A stretch of 14,553 nucleotides of DNA from Flavobacteriales bacterium (GCA_015663855.1 DQRJ01000138.1:1-14553), one strand, 5' to 3'; positions 6,843 through 14,462 are shown, counted from the first letter of the stretch. The notes: a model not told the origin generated them from the letters alone. A program made the numbers and translations.

Positions 6843-8092
6843 TCTTAAAGAACGTTACTGTCGTTGATCCAGGTGGAAGTTTCAATGGAAAGAAGTTGGA
6901 TGTTAGGGTAAAAAATGGTTATATCAGCGAAATCGGAAAGAAATTAGATCAAAAAAAAGCCCTAATATTAGAAGAGAAAGGCAGCTTTATAAGCCCAGGA
7001 TGGATGGATGGACAGGCACACTTTAGAGACCCCGGTTTAGAGTTGAAAGAAGGCTTAGAAAGAGGATTAATGGCTGGGGCAGCTGGAGGATTCACTGACG
7101 TTGCTATACTCCCATCAACTAACCCCCCAATCGATAACAAGTCTTCAGTATCCTATCTAGTTTCAAGAGGCCTTGAGAATAACACCCCATGTATGCCTTT
7201 ACCTTTAGGGTGCGTTTCTGTTGGACGAAAAGGTGAACAACTAGCAGAATTACTTGATATGAGTAGTGCTGGAGCCATAGGGTTTTCCGATGACGGTCCC
7301 ATTAGCAGAGTGGGATTATTACAAAGAGCGCTAGAATATTTGGCTCCAAATGGTGATGTCGTTGTCGCTCAGGCGAATGAATCAGATTTAAATCTAGGCG
7401 CAACCATACACGAAGGAGCTACAAGTACCGCTTTAGGTCTTACAGGATCACCTTCAGCATCTGAAACGATTCGACTTAAACGAGATATAGAAATATTATC
7501 TTACACAGGAGGTAGACTACATATTCCAATAATCTCATCAGCGGAAGGTGTTAAATTAATAAAGGCTGCAAAAAAACGAGGATTATTTATAACAGCATCA
7601 ACAACGCCTCATCACCTAACATTTTGTGATGAGGATCTTGGAAATTTCGACGGGACATTAAAAGTTCATCCTCCATTAAGATCGAAATCCGATAGAAAAG
7701 CACTACGTCATGCATTATCTACCGGCATTTTAGACACCATCGTTTCAGACCACAGACCAGAAAACATCGAAAGCCACGATGTTGAATTCACTCTCAGCCC
7801 TTACGGAATGTCAGGGATAGAATCTGTTTTCGCTGCGATAAATACTGCTTGTCCAGAATTAGAATTATCGAGATTAGTCGATTCTATTTCTAACGGAACA
7901 AGACGAATTTACAACATACCTGAAATTCATATCGAAGTAGGAGCACCAGCAAAAATTACTTGGTTTGATCCAAATTCAAGTTTTACTCATCCTGAAATAT
8001 CAGGTGGTGTTAATGACCCGTGGAAAAACCGTGAACTAAAGGGATCCGTTCTAGCGACAATTAACGGTAAAAAGATGCTAATCGCTGACTAA
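6827..8092 (+). CDS. Dihydroorotase-like amidohydrolase, probably catalytically inactive
   Basis: A 421-residue member of the PyrC/type I dihydroorotase family, whose active members interconvert carbamoyl-aspartate and dihydroorotate in pyrimidine synthesis. Fold-defining motifs are present: GSFISPGWMDGQAHFRDPG at 52-70, GFTDVAILPSTNPPID at 88-103, AIGFSDDGPI, TPHHLTF at 260-266, KVHPPLR and DTIVSDHRPEN. However, the first metal histidine of DxHxH is Gln63, the histidine of the usual HxED motif is Gln182 (AQANES), and that of the usual HxST motif is Ile235 (PIISSAEGV). His65 and Asp308 remain. Pseudomonas PyrC' is a known inactive dihydroorotase that helps aspartate transcarbamoylase assemble; a similar structural role is possible here. 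The 16-bp overlap with the BatA-like gene implies coupling. An active pyrC would be expected elsewhere in the genome. Confidence 0.88.
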   Translation: MESHIILKNVTVVDPGGSFNGKKLDVRVKNGYISEIGKKLDQKKALILEEKGSFISPGWMDGQAHFRDPGLELKEGLERGLMAGAAGGFTDVAILPSTNPPIDNKSSVSYLVSRGLENNTPCMPLPLGCVSVGRKGEQLAELLDMSSAGAIGFSDDGPISRVGLLQRALEYLAPNGDVVVAQANESDLNLGATIHEGATSTALGLTGSPSASETIRLKRDIEILSYTGGRLHIPIISSAEGVKLIKAAKKRGLFITASTTPHHLTFCDEDLGNFDGTLKVHPPLRSKSDRKALRHALSTGILDTIVSDHRPENIESHDVEFTLSPYGMSGIESVFAAINTACPELELSRLVDSISNGTRRIYNIPEIHIEVGAPAKITWFDPNSSFTHPEISGGVNDPWKNRELKGSVLATINGKKMLIAD

Positions 8093-8115
8093 GCGAAAGA
8101 TTGCACCCCTTCTAA

Positions 8116-8430
8116 TCATGCCTCACCTTGGGGTCCACCGAAAGCTAGAGGTATGGATTCTGGTCCGCTAATTTCGGAAATATCACCATGATTATCTTCG
8201 TATCTCTGAATATTCCCGGCTAGAGCTTTCAAGAGACGCTTTGCATGCTGAGGAGTCATTATCACGCGTGAACGCACCTTTGCCTTAGGCATTCCAGGCA
8301 TTATTTGGATGAAATCCGCAACAAATTCTGTGGGGCTGTGAGTAATCACAGCTAAATTTGAGTAAACGCCCTCACTCATTTCTTCTGGAAGCTCAATGTT
8401 GAGCTTGTTCTTCTTTTCTTCTTTTGCCAT
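8116..8430 (-). CDS. DUF3467 family protein
   Basis: A 104-residue cytoplasmic protein matching DUF3467: a lysine- and glutamate-rich N-terminus, then LNIELPEEMSEGVYSNLAVI, HSPTEFVADFIQIMPG, the basic AKVRSRVIMTPQHAKRLLKA block and a short glycine/proline-rich tail. Its function is unknown. Homologues are common in Bacteroidota, and I recall some next to RNA polymerase genes. The basic block and size are compatible with a nucleic acid or ribonucleoprotein partner, but nothing in the sequence proves this. A -7 promoter box lies 44 bases upstream. It converges on the dihydroorotase-like gene, 23 bases away. Confidence 0.88.
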   Translation of the reverse strand: MAKEEKKNKLNIELPEEMSEGVYSNLAVITHSPTEFVADFIQIMPGMPKAKVRSRVIMTPQHAKRLLKALAGNIQRYEDNHGDISEISGPESIPLAFGGPQGEA

Positions 8431-8474
8431 ATCACGAAGTTAAGAAAATGATTATCCTTATTCCACTTTTAGAC

Positions 8475-8482
8475 CAAACTTA
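8475..8482 (-). promoter_or_regulatory. -7 promoter box (TAAGTTTG) for the DUF3467 gene
   Basis: The minus strand reads TAAGTTTG, an exact TAnnTTTG match in the 59-base gap between the yjjG-type stop (8490) and the DUF3467 start (8430). A TTG lies upstream at 8499-8501, with a 16-base spacer that is slightly shorter than the usual 17-23. It would give a leader of roughly 35-40 bases and separate DUF3467 from the operon before it. Confidence 0.5.
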
Positions 8483-8489
8483 CTTTCTT

Positions 8490-9206
8490 TTATTTATTCA
8501 ACTTAATATCTAAAATAGATTTCAAGTCTCTTACTTCATAAAGCACATCTTCATTATGAGGCACTCCCAATGGGTTGTAATACACCTGCCCCCACCCCGC
8601 TTCTCTCGCACCCACAACATCTGACGCTAGACTGTCACCTAGCATCACAGCGTCTTCTACACGCGAATTCACGCTATCCAACGCGAGTTTAAAAATACCA
8701 GGGTTTGGTTTTTTAATACCTAGAGCATCACTAGTTAAAACCTTTTCAAAGTACGGCTCAAGGCCACATCTCTTAACTTTTATATGTTGCACTTCCTCAA
8801 AACCATTCGTGAGCATAATGAGACGATGGCCTCTTTTACTTAATTCCTTTATAACCTCTAAAGCGTCTTTTACTAAATGAGTTTTATAAGGAGATGTTTC
8901 TACATAATGCTTTCCCAATTTCTCTCCAATCTCCTTCAGTTCCTCGGCAGTATTTCCATTAAGCCCACAAAACTCTAGAGCCAAAGAAAACCTTCTACCC
9001 CGTAACTCTTGCTTATCCATCCTATCTGATTGATACTCACTCCAGCACCAGGCGTTCGCTTTTTCGTAGAGTGTAATATACTTTTCCACATCATTTACTC
9101 CAAACGAAACAAGCTTATGTAAGTAATATCCTTCTCTTAAAGCCTCTCGAGAATTTCTCTCAAAATCCCAAAGAGTATGATCTAAGTCGAAAAATAAATC
9201 CTTCAT
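8490..9206 (-). CDS. yjjG: YjjG family noncanonical pyrimidine nucleotidase (HAD superfamily)
   Basis: A 238-residue haloacid-dehalogenase phosphatase. YjjG removes phosphate from noncanonical pyrimidine nucleoside monophosphates and so keeps damaged bases out of DNA. The HAD motifs are complete: FFDLDHTLWDF with nucleophile Asp7 and acid Asp9, IMLTNGFEEVQ (motif II threonine), GIKKPNPGIF (motif III lysine) and VMLGDSLASDVVGAREAGW (motif IV acids). The helical cap between motifs I and II, with YEKANAWCWSEY and ELRGRRF, is typical of YjjG. It starts 10 bases after the small membrane protein gene, in the same direction as upp, giving a pyrimidine salvage and clean-up context. A related HAD phosphatase with another substrate cannot be excluded. 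Confidence 0.88.
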   Translation of the reverse strand: MKDLFFDLDHTLWDFERNSREALREGYYLHKLVSFGVNDVEKYITLYEKANAWCWSEYQSDRMDKQELRGRRFSLALEFCGLNGNTAEELKEIGEKLGKHYVETSPYKTHLVKDALEVIKELSKRGHRLIMLTNGFEEVQHIKVKRCGLEPYFEKVLTSDALGIKKPNPGIFKLALDSVNSRVEDAVMLGDSLASDVVGAREAGWGQVYYNPLGVPHNEDVLYEVRDLKSILDIKLNK

Positions 9207-9216
9207 TTAAATTGTA

Positions 9217-9690
9217 TTATGAAATCCCTTCTTTCACTCTCCAACTAACAAAAGTCAAAAAGCAAGCCCAACACATAAATGCGACAATTAGATACAATGG
9301 GGTTTTTTTGTTATGCCTAAAATACTTTGCTCCCAATACCGCAGATATAGGGACTGAAAGTGCTCCTGAAATTAGAATCAATCCAGGAAGTCCGTATTTA
9401 TCTTTAAATAAAATAAATTTTCGCTTACCCTTAGTTGGCTTGGGTTTCTTGTTGCTAGTGTTTTGCCTTTTTGAATTAGCTCTAAATTTAGACCACCAAG
9501 TGAATATAGCTTTACCGGCATTATAGAATAGTAGTACTCCTATTACAGCTCCAATAGTAGTGACAATTATAACCTCCCACCAACTATACCCAGCCGCAAT
9601 CATAAGTGATGGTGTGATCACAAATTTCAAAATAGACATAAGCACCCATCCTATGTAACCTAAAATAATTGAAATTACACTTTCGCCCAT
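9217..9690 (-). CDS. Small integral membrane protein, function unknown
   Basis: A 157-residue protein with about four hydrophobic segments: roughly 5-30, 37-57, 101-122 and 131-150. Between the second and third lies a lysine-rich, probably cytoplasmic loop (about 66-98, with NKKPKPTKGKRK). The stretch KYGLPGLILISGALSVPISA resembles a segment found in small membrane proteins of the DedA/VTT or 'small multi-drug export' type, but I cannot assign a family with confidence. It has no enzyme motifs. It begins 9 bases after upp and is followed 10 bases later by the YjjG-type gene, so it is part of this operon. Similar genes next to upp in relatives would help define its role. Confidence 0.75.
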   Translation of the reverse strand: MGESVISIILGYIGWVLMSILKFVITPSLMIAAGYSWWEVIIVTTIGAVIGVLLFYNAGKAIFTWWSKFRANSKRQNTSNKKPKPTKGKRKFILFKDKYGLPGLILISGALSVPISAVLGAKYFRHNKKTPLYLIVAFMCWACFLTFVSWRVKEGIS

Positions 9691-9699
9691 TTTAGTTAT

Positions 9700-10365
9700 T
9701 TATGACCTTGATTTAGAACCGTAAGAAAGATCTCCTGCATCTCCTAGACCAGGAACGATATAGTCATTTTCATCAAGTCCGTCATCAACAGCACCTATCC
9801 AAAATGTCGTCCCCTCAGGTAGCTCACGTTGAGCATAGTCAAGTCCTTCTGGACTAGCAAGCGCAGATATTATATGGAGTTTACTAGGAATCCCATCAGA
9901 GACAAGTGCTTTATAGGCAGCCACCATTGAGGCGCCAGTAGCAAGCATAGGATCTACAATCACAAGGATTCGGCCTTCAGATGAAGGAGCACCGAGATAC
10001 TCGATTTCAATATCGAAACCACCCTTTGAATTTTTTTTTCGGTATGCGGACACAAAGGCGCAGTCTGCTTGATCCCAAACCTCCAATACGCCAGCGTGCA
10101 TAGGAATCCCAGCCCTTAGTATGGTTGCAAGAACTGGCTGTTCTGCTGGAACAGTACAAGTAGCTGTTCCTAGTCCTGTTTCCACTTTTATCTCACGCAT
10201 GGGCCAATCTTGCGCAAGAGCATTCCCAATTACCCACCCTAACCTCTGTAGGTTATGGCGAAAAGCGGCTCTATGGCTTTGGGCTTTAGGGTGACGTAAA
10301 CCGAAAAGAAAGACACCTGCTAATCCAGGCATTTTACTGAAATCGTGTATCAAATCATCATTCAT
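9700..10365 (-). CDS. upp: Uracil phosphoribosyltransferase
   Basis: Upp converts uracil and PRPP to UMP and pyrophosphate in pyrimidine salvage. The 221-residue protein has ILRAGIPMHAGVL at 82-94, VSAYRKK at 105-111, the PRPP-binding ILVIVDPMLATGAS at 133-146 and the C-terminal uracil-binding YIVPGLGDAGD at 202-212. I chose the ATG at 10365: it follows the stop of the preceding gene by 4 bases and gives the usual family N-terminus. The frame stays open to 10479, but that extension would overlap the deacetylase gene by over 100 bases and adds no recognisable residues. The C-terminus ends in GDLSYGSKSRS instead of the common GDRxFGTK, a modest variation. Confidence 0.94.
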   Translation of the reverse strand: MNDDLIHDFSKMPGLAGVFLFGLRHPKAQSHRAAFRHNLQRLGWVIGNALAQDWPMREIKVETGLGTATCTVPAEQPVLATILRAGIPMHAGVLEVWDQADCAFVSAYRKKNSKGGFDIEIEYLGAPSSEGRILVIVDPMLATGASMVAAYKALVSDGIPSKLHIISALASPEGLDYAQRELPEGTTFWIGAVDDGLDENDYIVPGLGDAGDLSYGSKSRS

Positions 10366-10369
10366 GTGA

Positions 10370-11674
10370 CTAAGGTAAGCACCTATGCACAACATCTTCA
10401 TAAACACTCTGCCAACCTTTCCAAACACCGTGATCTGAAACTGAAGTATTGTGCCAAACAGTAACCATAACTCCTCCAACTTGTCTCACTGCATCAGACA
10501 TCTCTCCCACAATTTTAACTGAATTTTCAGCATCCAAACCTAAATAGGACTTGAGCGTTGAGTCCATTACCGCGAAGGGGTGAATAATTAACGCCATAGG
10601 TTCATTATTCTCTAGATCAAATGCAGGAAACGGCCTACTCATACCCGCCCTAAATCCAGGCTGATCAGCATATCCCATGGAGTAATCGTGTAAAATGAAG
10701 TTGTCCTGAAATTCACGCCAAATAGAAGATTGTCCCCTCAAAAAGTGAGTTCTTACTTCTTCAACACTTCCCTTAAGTGCAAACGAATCCTTTTCGTTCC
10801 TGAATATTTCCCCTCGATTTTCCGTAGCTGCATAACTAGGGTGCCAACAAACTTTAGCTCGGCTTTCTATACTACTTATTAGAGAATCCAAATAAGATTT
10901 AGACACTCCCAAATCATAAGGCCGGTTATACTCTGCATAATGGATAAAGCATCTCGAAATCAGGTTTTGGTCTTCGTGAAGAGTCAAAAAGTAATCATAA
11001 GAATCGTATGGGTCTCCCACACCCTTAATAAGAACCTGAATCCGTTTAAATAAATTACCCCAACGAATCATAATAAAATCCCTAACCCCTGCTGCTACGC
11101 TGTGAATGGCATCTCTACCAAGATATGCATAAGCAATATCTATGTCTATGGTGGGTTGAAATTCATAGTCTTGTGGTTTTGTGTTTGGCTCAACCTCCAA
11201 TGTGTCAGCAATAGCCCAAGCCAAATTCTCAATTAGCGGCGTTCTCAACATACCCTCAACAAATGCCGCACTCGCCATCCCCTTAAACCGACCATGAGAA
11301 TCTCGATTAAACGTATTAACATCTCCATGGGAAGTAAATTCCTCCCATCTTGAGCAACAGAAAAAAACTGAGGCTAAAGGGTCAAACATTAAATCTGTAA
11401 CGCCCAACACCTCTCCGGGAAATCGATATCCTCGCCAATCAACCCATCTAACACCAGATGATCTAGCAATTTTGTCATCTCCTAAACTCAAAGAATGAAG
11501 AGGGCAAATAATTTCCTTTGTGTCAGAACTGATGATAAAAACATGCTTGTCTGTACCACCATCTTCATTCCATTCGACATCAACTCCAAGACATATCTCG
11601 AATAATATCTCTGCCGAGTATCTCATTCGCTCAGTAGGCTTGGAATACGTTATTACCACTTTACGCTTCATCAT
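10370..11674 (-). CDS. Polysaccharide deacetylase family protein with N-terminal extension
   Basis: A 434-residue protein that I assign to a Bacteroidota branch of the carbohydrate esterase 4-like deacetylases. The first ~170 residues form a separate conserved domain (FDPLASVFFCCSRWEEF near 97-113), probably the DUF7033 type. The catalytic-like part has PTIDIDIAYAY at 174-184 with paired aspartates 177 and 179, VCWHPSYAA at 275-283, DYSMGYADQPGFRAG at 330-344 and VTVWHN at 404-409. The usual HxxxH second motif appears as HPSYAA with only one histidine, so metal binding may be non-canonical. No signal peptide is seen, which suggests cytoplasmic action on a glycan intermediate. It lies 4 bases after wecB and 4 bases before upp, and the wecB neighbour supports amino-sugar glycan metabolism. 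Confidence 0.8.
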   Translation of the reverse strand: MMKRKVVITYSKPTERMRYSAEILFEICLGVDVEWNEDGGTDKHVFIISSDTKEIICPLHSLSLGDDKIARSSGVRWVDWRGYRFPGEVLGVTDLMFDPLASVFFCCSRWEEFTSHGDVNTFNRDSHGRFKGMASAAFVEGMLRTPLIENLAWAIADTLEVEPNTKPQDYEFQPTIDIDIAYAYLGRDAIHSVAAGVRDFIMIRWGNLFKRIQVLIKGVGDPYDSYDYFLTLHEDQNLISRCFIHYAEYNRPYDLGVSKSYLDSLISSIESRAKVCWHPSYAATENRGEIFRNEKDSFALKGSVEEVRTHFLRGQSSIWREFQDNFILHDYSMGYADQPGFRAGMSRPFPAFDLENNEPMALIIHPFAVMDSTLKSYLGLDAENSVKIVGEMSDAVRQVGGVMVTVWHNTSVSDHGVWKGWQSVYEDVVHRCLP

Positions 11675-11678
11675 TAAA

Positions 11679-12755
11679 TCAAGATAATTCGTTAGAAATA
11701 ATCTCTAAAATATCTTCTGCCGCGTTCCCATTTCCGTATAGTAAATCAGAAACATCTATATCTCTCCCGTTTTGACTATCCGCTGTTTCACTAAGTTGAG
11801 CAGGTTCTGGGCAAAGAACTGTGTGTCCCGCATGAACTAACTCCACCCACTCGGTATTACGTCTAATAACTACAGATGGTGTCTCACAGCTATACGCCTC
11901 CTTTTGAATTCCTCCAGAATCGGTAATCACTAGGGAACTGATTTTAATGAATCGCAATAATTCTATATAACCTACCGGATCGATTGTATGGATATTTTTC
12001 TCTCTAAGAGTATCAGACCAAAGAGTTCCATACAGCTTCTCAAGGGATTTCTTCGTTCTTGGGTGCACAGGGAAAGTTGCCTTTATATTTTTACTACAAC
12101 ACCAGCCTCCAATAGAATCAATCCAAGATTTAAGGCGTTCTGTCGAATCTACATTTGAGGGTCTGTGCATAGTTAAAAGTACAGACTGAGCTTTACTAAC
12201 GGCAAGTCCTTTAGTAAAGTGCAGGGCGTTATCGTGCATAATATCGCCTGTTAAATGCGAGCCGTCAATCCCTTCATTCGTGAGATTCTTAATAGCCGTT
12301 ACAGTGGGGGCAATTAATATCGATGATATCTTGTCAGTCGCAATTCTATTAATTTCCTCTGGCATTTCCATATCAAATGACCTTAAACCAGCTTCAACAT
12401 GTATAACCTGCACTCCTAATTCGCTTGCAGCTTGAGCACCCGCTAGTGTGGAATCGGTATCACCATAAACTAGAACGGCATCAGGTTTAACTTTCGCTAT
12501 TACCTCACTAATACCAGTTGTCATCTCAATCATTCTTGCAGTTCGCTCTCCACTTTTAAGAGTAAATTGAAATTCAGGTCTAGGAATATTTAATTCCTCA
12601 AAAAATATCTCCGAGAGTTGTGAATCATAATGCTGGCCTGTGTGAAGAATTATTTGCTCCCATTGTAAATCCACACGTCTCTCAATAGCTCTAGTCAAGG
12701 CCGCGGCTTTAATAAATTGAGGTCTAGCCCCTAATATGGTGAGAAGAGTCGGCAT
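11679..12755 (-). CDS. wecB: UDP-N-acetylglucosamine 2-epimerase (non-hydrolysing)
   Basis: WecB interconverts UDP-GlcNAc and UDP-ManNAc, a precursor of surface polysaccharides. The 358-residue protein has a GT-B-like fold with family motifs: ILGARPQFIKAAAL at 7-20, HTGQHYD at 38-44, VYGDTDSTLAGA at 96-107 with Asp99, HVEAGLRS at 119-126 with Glu121, MPEEINR at 131-137, TMHRPSNVD at 195-203 with His197, and DSGGIQKEA at 279-287. The common RxxTERPE motif reads RRNTEWVELV, a variant found in other members. The start overlaps the radC stop by 1 base (TAATG). UDP-ManNAc may serve the neighbouring deacetylase pathway, which is inference. No UDP-ManNAc dehydrogenase gene is next to it. Confidence 0.93.
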   Translation of the reverse strand: MPTLLTILGARPQFIKAAALTRAIERRVDLQWEQIILHTGQHYDSQLSEIFFEELNIPRPEFQFTLKSGERTARMIEMTTGISEVIAKVKPDAVLVYGDTDSTLAGAQAASELGVQVIHVEAGLRSFDMEMPEEINRIATDKISSILIAPTVTAIKNLTNEGIDGSHLTGDIMHDNALHFTKGLAVSKAQSVLLTMHRPSNVDSTERLKSWIDSIGGWCCSKNIKATFPVHPRTKKSLEKLYGTLWSDTLREKNIHTIDPVGYIELLRFIKISSLVITDSGGIQKEAYSCETPSVVIRRNTEWVELVHAGHTVLCPEPAQLSETADSQNGRDIDVSDLLYGNGNAAEDILEIISNELS

Positions 12756-13420
12756 TATGTGAGTAATCCTTCATCGGCAAAGCTAACATACTGACGGCCC
12801 GCTACGATGATATGATCTAATACTGGTAAATCAAGAAATTTACCCGCTTCTATCAAATTATTTGTGAGTGCAATATCGCTGTGACTTGGTTTGGGATTAC
12901 CCGATGGATGATTGTGTATTAAAACCATGGCTGCAGCACGTAACGCTAAAGCACGCCCGAAAATTATCTTGGGGTCTGCAACTGTTCCTGTCAGGCCACC
13001 TGATGAAATCTTTATTTCAGCTAAAATGTGATTTGACCTTCTTAAAAGTAAAATCCAAAATTCTTCATGAGGCAGGTCCGAAAGCCTATCTACGAATTTT
13101 AAATAAACATCTTTTGAGGTTGCTATTTTTGTAGTCTTAGGCCTTTCAAGCGACATCCTGCGTCTACCTATCTCCATTGCTGCAGAAAGAACTGATGCTC
13201 TTGCTCTTCCTATACCATTAACAGAAGCATATCCTTCGGGAAGAAGCTTGCCTAATTCGAATAAATCATCTCCAGCTAAATCCAATAGATCTAGGGCTAC
13301 ATCGTGAGCGGTTTTACCAGTTGGACCATTACCTATAAGAATCGCCAGCAACTCGGCATCATTTAAAGATTTTACTCCTTGGAGCAACATTCTTTCTCTA
13401 GGACGAATATCTACCGTCAT
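12755..13420 (-). CDS. radC: RadC family protein (JAB/MPN domain)
   Basis: RadC/YeeS-type proteins are named for DNA repair, but the original E. coli mutation was later placed in another gene and the real function is unsettled. The 221-residue protein has RPRERMLLQGVKSLNDAELL at 6-25, a helix-hairpin-helix-like segment YASVNGIGRARASVLSA at 64-80, and the JAB metalloprotease-like domain. That domain shows the PHEEFWILLL glutamate at about 119 and HNHPSGNPKPSHSD at 169-182, matching HxHx10D. I place the start at 13420, where family homology begins. Upstream codons in frame run through the rpsT terminator hairpin and so cannot belong to this gene. A near-consensus box TAACTTTC (13423-13430, minus strand) directly precedes the ATG. 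It is the first gene after the terminator and is coupled to wecB. Confidence 0.92.
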   Translation of the reverse strand: MTVDIRPRERMLLQGVKSLNDAELLAILIGNGPTGKTAHDVALDLLDLAGDDLFELGKLLPEGYASVNGIGRARASVLSAAMEIGRRRMSLERPKTTKIATSKDVYLKFVDRLSDLPHEEFWILLLRRSNHILAEIKISSGGLTGTVADPKIIFGRALALRAAAMVLIHNHPSGNPKPSHSDIALTNNLIEAGKFLDLPVLDHIIVAGRQYVSFADEGLLT

Positions 13421-13442
13421 GTGAAAGTTATAAAAATTAATC

Positions 13443-13474
13443 AAAAAAAAACCCTCCGACAGAAGTCGAAGGGT
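13443..13474 (-). terminator. Intrinsic terminator after rpsT
   Basis: On the minus strand, a 10-bp stem (ACCCTTCGAC pairing with GTCGGAGGGT, one G-U wobble) closes a TTCT loop at 13461-13464 and is followed by a run of nine T (13443-13451, counting the stem's last base). It begins 22 bases past the rpsT stop. It should end the rpsT transcript before radC, unless readthrough occurs. Confidence 0.88.
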
Positions 13475-13496
13475 CAAATATCTTAATTATCCTAAC

Positions 13497-13751
13497 TTAT
13501 CCTAGGTTCGTTACATGAACGGTAAGGCTAGATTTAAGGTTGGAAGCTTTATTCTTATGAATAACATTAGTCTTAGCTAATTTATCTAACATCGACGATA
13601 CCTTAGGTAACATCTCAGCTGCTTCTTTCGCATCTGTTGATGCACGAAGGTTTCGAATCGCGTTACGAGTTGTCTTGTGCTGGTAACGATTTCGGTCGCG
13701 TTTCTTCTCATCGGAACGAACGCGCTTTAATGCTGACTTATGATTTGCCAT
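13497..13751 (-). CDS. rpsT: 30S ribosomal protein S20
   Basis: S20 is a primary binder of 16S rRNA in the small ribosomal subunit. The 84-residue protein is short, highly basic and helical, with the diagnostic MANHKSALKRVRSDEKKRDR start and the internal HKTTRNAIRNLR. A C-terminal HKNKASNLKSSLTVHV matches the usual KNKAARxKSRLxxxV motif. Codon positions and length fit the family. It has its own promoter upstream, a short AGGA sequence 5 bases before the ATG that can serve as ribosome binding site (unusual here), and a strong terminator downstream, so it is expressed as a single-gene unit at high level. Confidence 0.97.
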   Translation of the reverse strand: MANHKSALKRVRSDEKKRDRNRYQHKTTRNAIRNLRASTDAKEAAEMLPKVSSMLDKLAKTNVIHKNKASNLKSSLTVHVTNLG

Positions 13752-13775
13752 TTTTTCCTTTAATATTCAGGGGTG

Positions 13776-13805
13776 CAAATATAGTAATGATTTGAACTCT
13801 TCCAA
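13776..13805 (-). promoter_or_regulatory. rpsT promoter (-33 TTG, -7 TATATTTG)
   Basis: Minus strand: TTG at 13803-13805, a 19-base spacer, then TATATTTG at 13783-13776. This matches the Bacteroidota sigma-A type consensus TTG-N17-23-TAnnTTTG at both elements and spacing. It predicts a leader of about 18-20 bases before the rpsT ATG at 13751. This is the best promoter in the window. Confidence 0.8.
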
Positions 13806-13819
13806 CACTAAATGTATAA

Positions 13820-14272
13820 TTAACTGTCGCATTCCCATTTTAGCAGTAAATCCAGTTCTAAAAACCCGCCCTGTATGGTTTCTCTACGATTATGTTGGAG
13901 TAAAAAATCACTCGGAACAAATATAGCACTGCCTATTAAGTCCTCAGTTGTAGCTTCATCATCATCGAAAATCATTATTTCTACATCTACATTAATCTCT
14001 TCTCCGATAAATAAAAGCCCATCAAATGTTATTGACGCAGGTGTGCTTTGATCGTATGAAAGGTCCGAAGTGTAATACGTATCGCCTGCGATTCTAACAA
14101 TTGCATATAATTCAGGAAATCCCTCATCAATATCATCCTCAAAATATTCCTCATCAAAAGATATTACATCAATTGAGTCAATAATGATATAATTCTGATC
14201 CGTCTCATCACAACATGATGTGATAAAACAAAGTCCGAAAAAAGACAGAAGTATATAAGCGGTTTCTTTCAT
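13820..14272 (-). CDS. Small acidic lipoprotein, unknown function
   Basis: A 150-residue predicted lipoprotein. Residues 1-19 form a signal peptide with one hydrophobic stretch (AYILLSFFGLCFI) and a lipobox ITSC, with Cys20 as the likely lipidated residue and a second cysteine right after it. The mature part starts with acidic residues (CDETDQ), as in lipoproteins exported to the surface in this phylum, though it does not exactly match a known export signal. The rest is strongly acidic (FDEEYFEDDIDE) and beta-rich, with VDVEIMIFDDDEATTEDLIG recalling a C2-like edge, a guess. I recognise no family. It ends 68 bases before rpsT without a visible terminator. Its codon use does not look alien. 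Confidence 0.7.
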   Translation of the reverse strand: MKETAYILLSFFGLCFITSCCDETDQNYIIIDSIDVISFDEEYFEDDIDEGFPELYAIVRIAGDTYYTSDLSYDQSTPASITFDGLLFIGEEINVDVEIMIFDDDEATTEDLIGSAIFVPSDFLLQHNRRETIQGGFLELDLLLKWECDS

Positions 14273-14319
14273 GAGTCTAATTACGTGCTTTTATGACGAA
14301 AACGATAGTATATATAATG

Positions 14320-14349
14320 AAAAAAGAGCGCTCAAAAAGGCGCTCTTTT
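14320..14349. terminator. Bidirectional intrinsic terminator
   Basis: A perfect 10-bp stem, AAAAGAGCGC at 14322-14331 and GCGCTCTTTT at 14340-14349, encloses an 8-base loop. T runs lie on both sides: four T on the plus strand and six T on the minus strand (14325-14320). It lies upstream of the lipoprotein gene, so it probably ends a minus-strand transcript entering from the right edge. No plus-strand gene nearby needs it. Confidence 0.8.
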
Positions 14350-14360
14350 ATCCTAACAAT

Positions 14361-14462
14361 CTACTTGTACTCATTCAAGAAGGGCTCATTCAATTCCCCA
14401 ATTGATAAATAATACAAGTTAAAACTAAAACACTCCTTGTATAATAAAAAATTATTATACAT
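14361..14462 (-). other. Possible 33-codon small ORF before the terminator
   Basis: An ATG at 14462 opens 33 codons (beginning MYNNFLLYKECF, ending NEPFLNEYK) and stops 11 bases before the hairpin terminator. No ribosome binding site or TAnnTTTG box is obvious upstream, and the sequence is very AT-rich, so chance is a fair explanation. I recognise no family. Confidence 0.15.
14439..14460. repeat. AT-rich perfect inverted repeat (hairpin)
   Basis: GTATAATAA at 14439-14447 and TTATTATAC at 14452-14460 form a perfect 9-bp stem with a four-A loop. Its AT content makes it thermodynamically weak. It could be a regulator site or chance in AT-rich spacer. Confidence 0.6.

Noticed and set aside
8093..8115. 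Terminator between the convergent dihydroorotase-like and DUF3467 genes
   Set aside because: Only a weak CCCC/GGGG pairing reaching into the DUF3467 coding region is visible, with no T tract.
9212..9526. Plus-strand reading frame of 104 codons
   Set aside because: It is antisense to the small membrane protein gene, whose hydrophobic segments and operon spacing are far more convincing.
10366..10479. N-terminal extension of uracil phosphoribosyltransferase by 38 residues
   Set aside because: It lies almost wholly inside the upstream deacetylase coding sequence, and the family N-terminus matches the ATG at 10365.
13421..13477. N-terminal extension of RadC by 19 residues
   Set aside because: The codons run through the rpsT terminator hairpin and its T tract; homology starts at the ATG at 13420.
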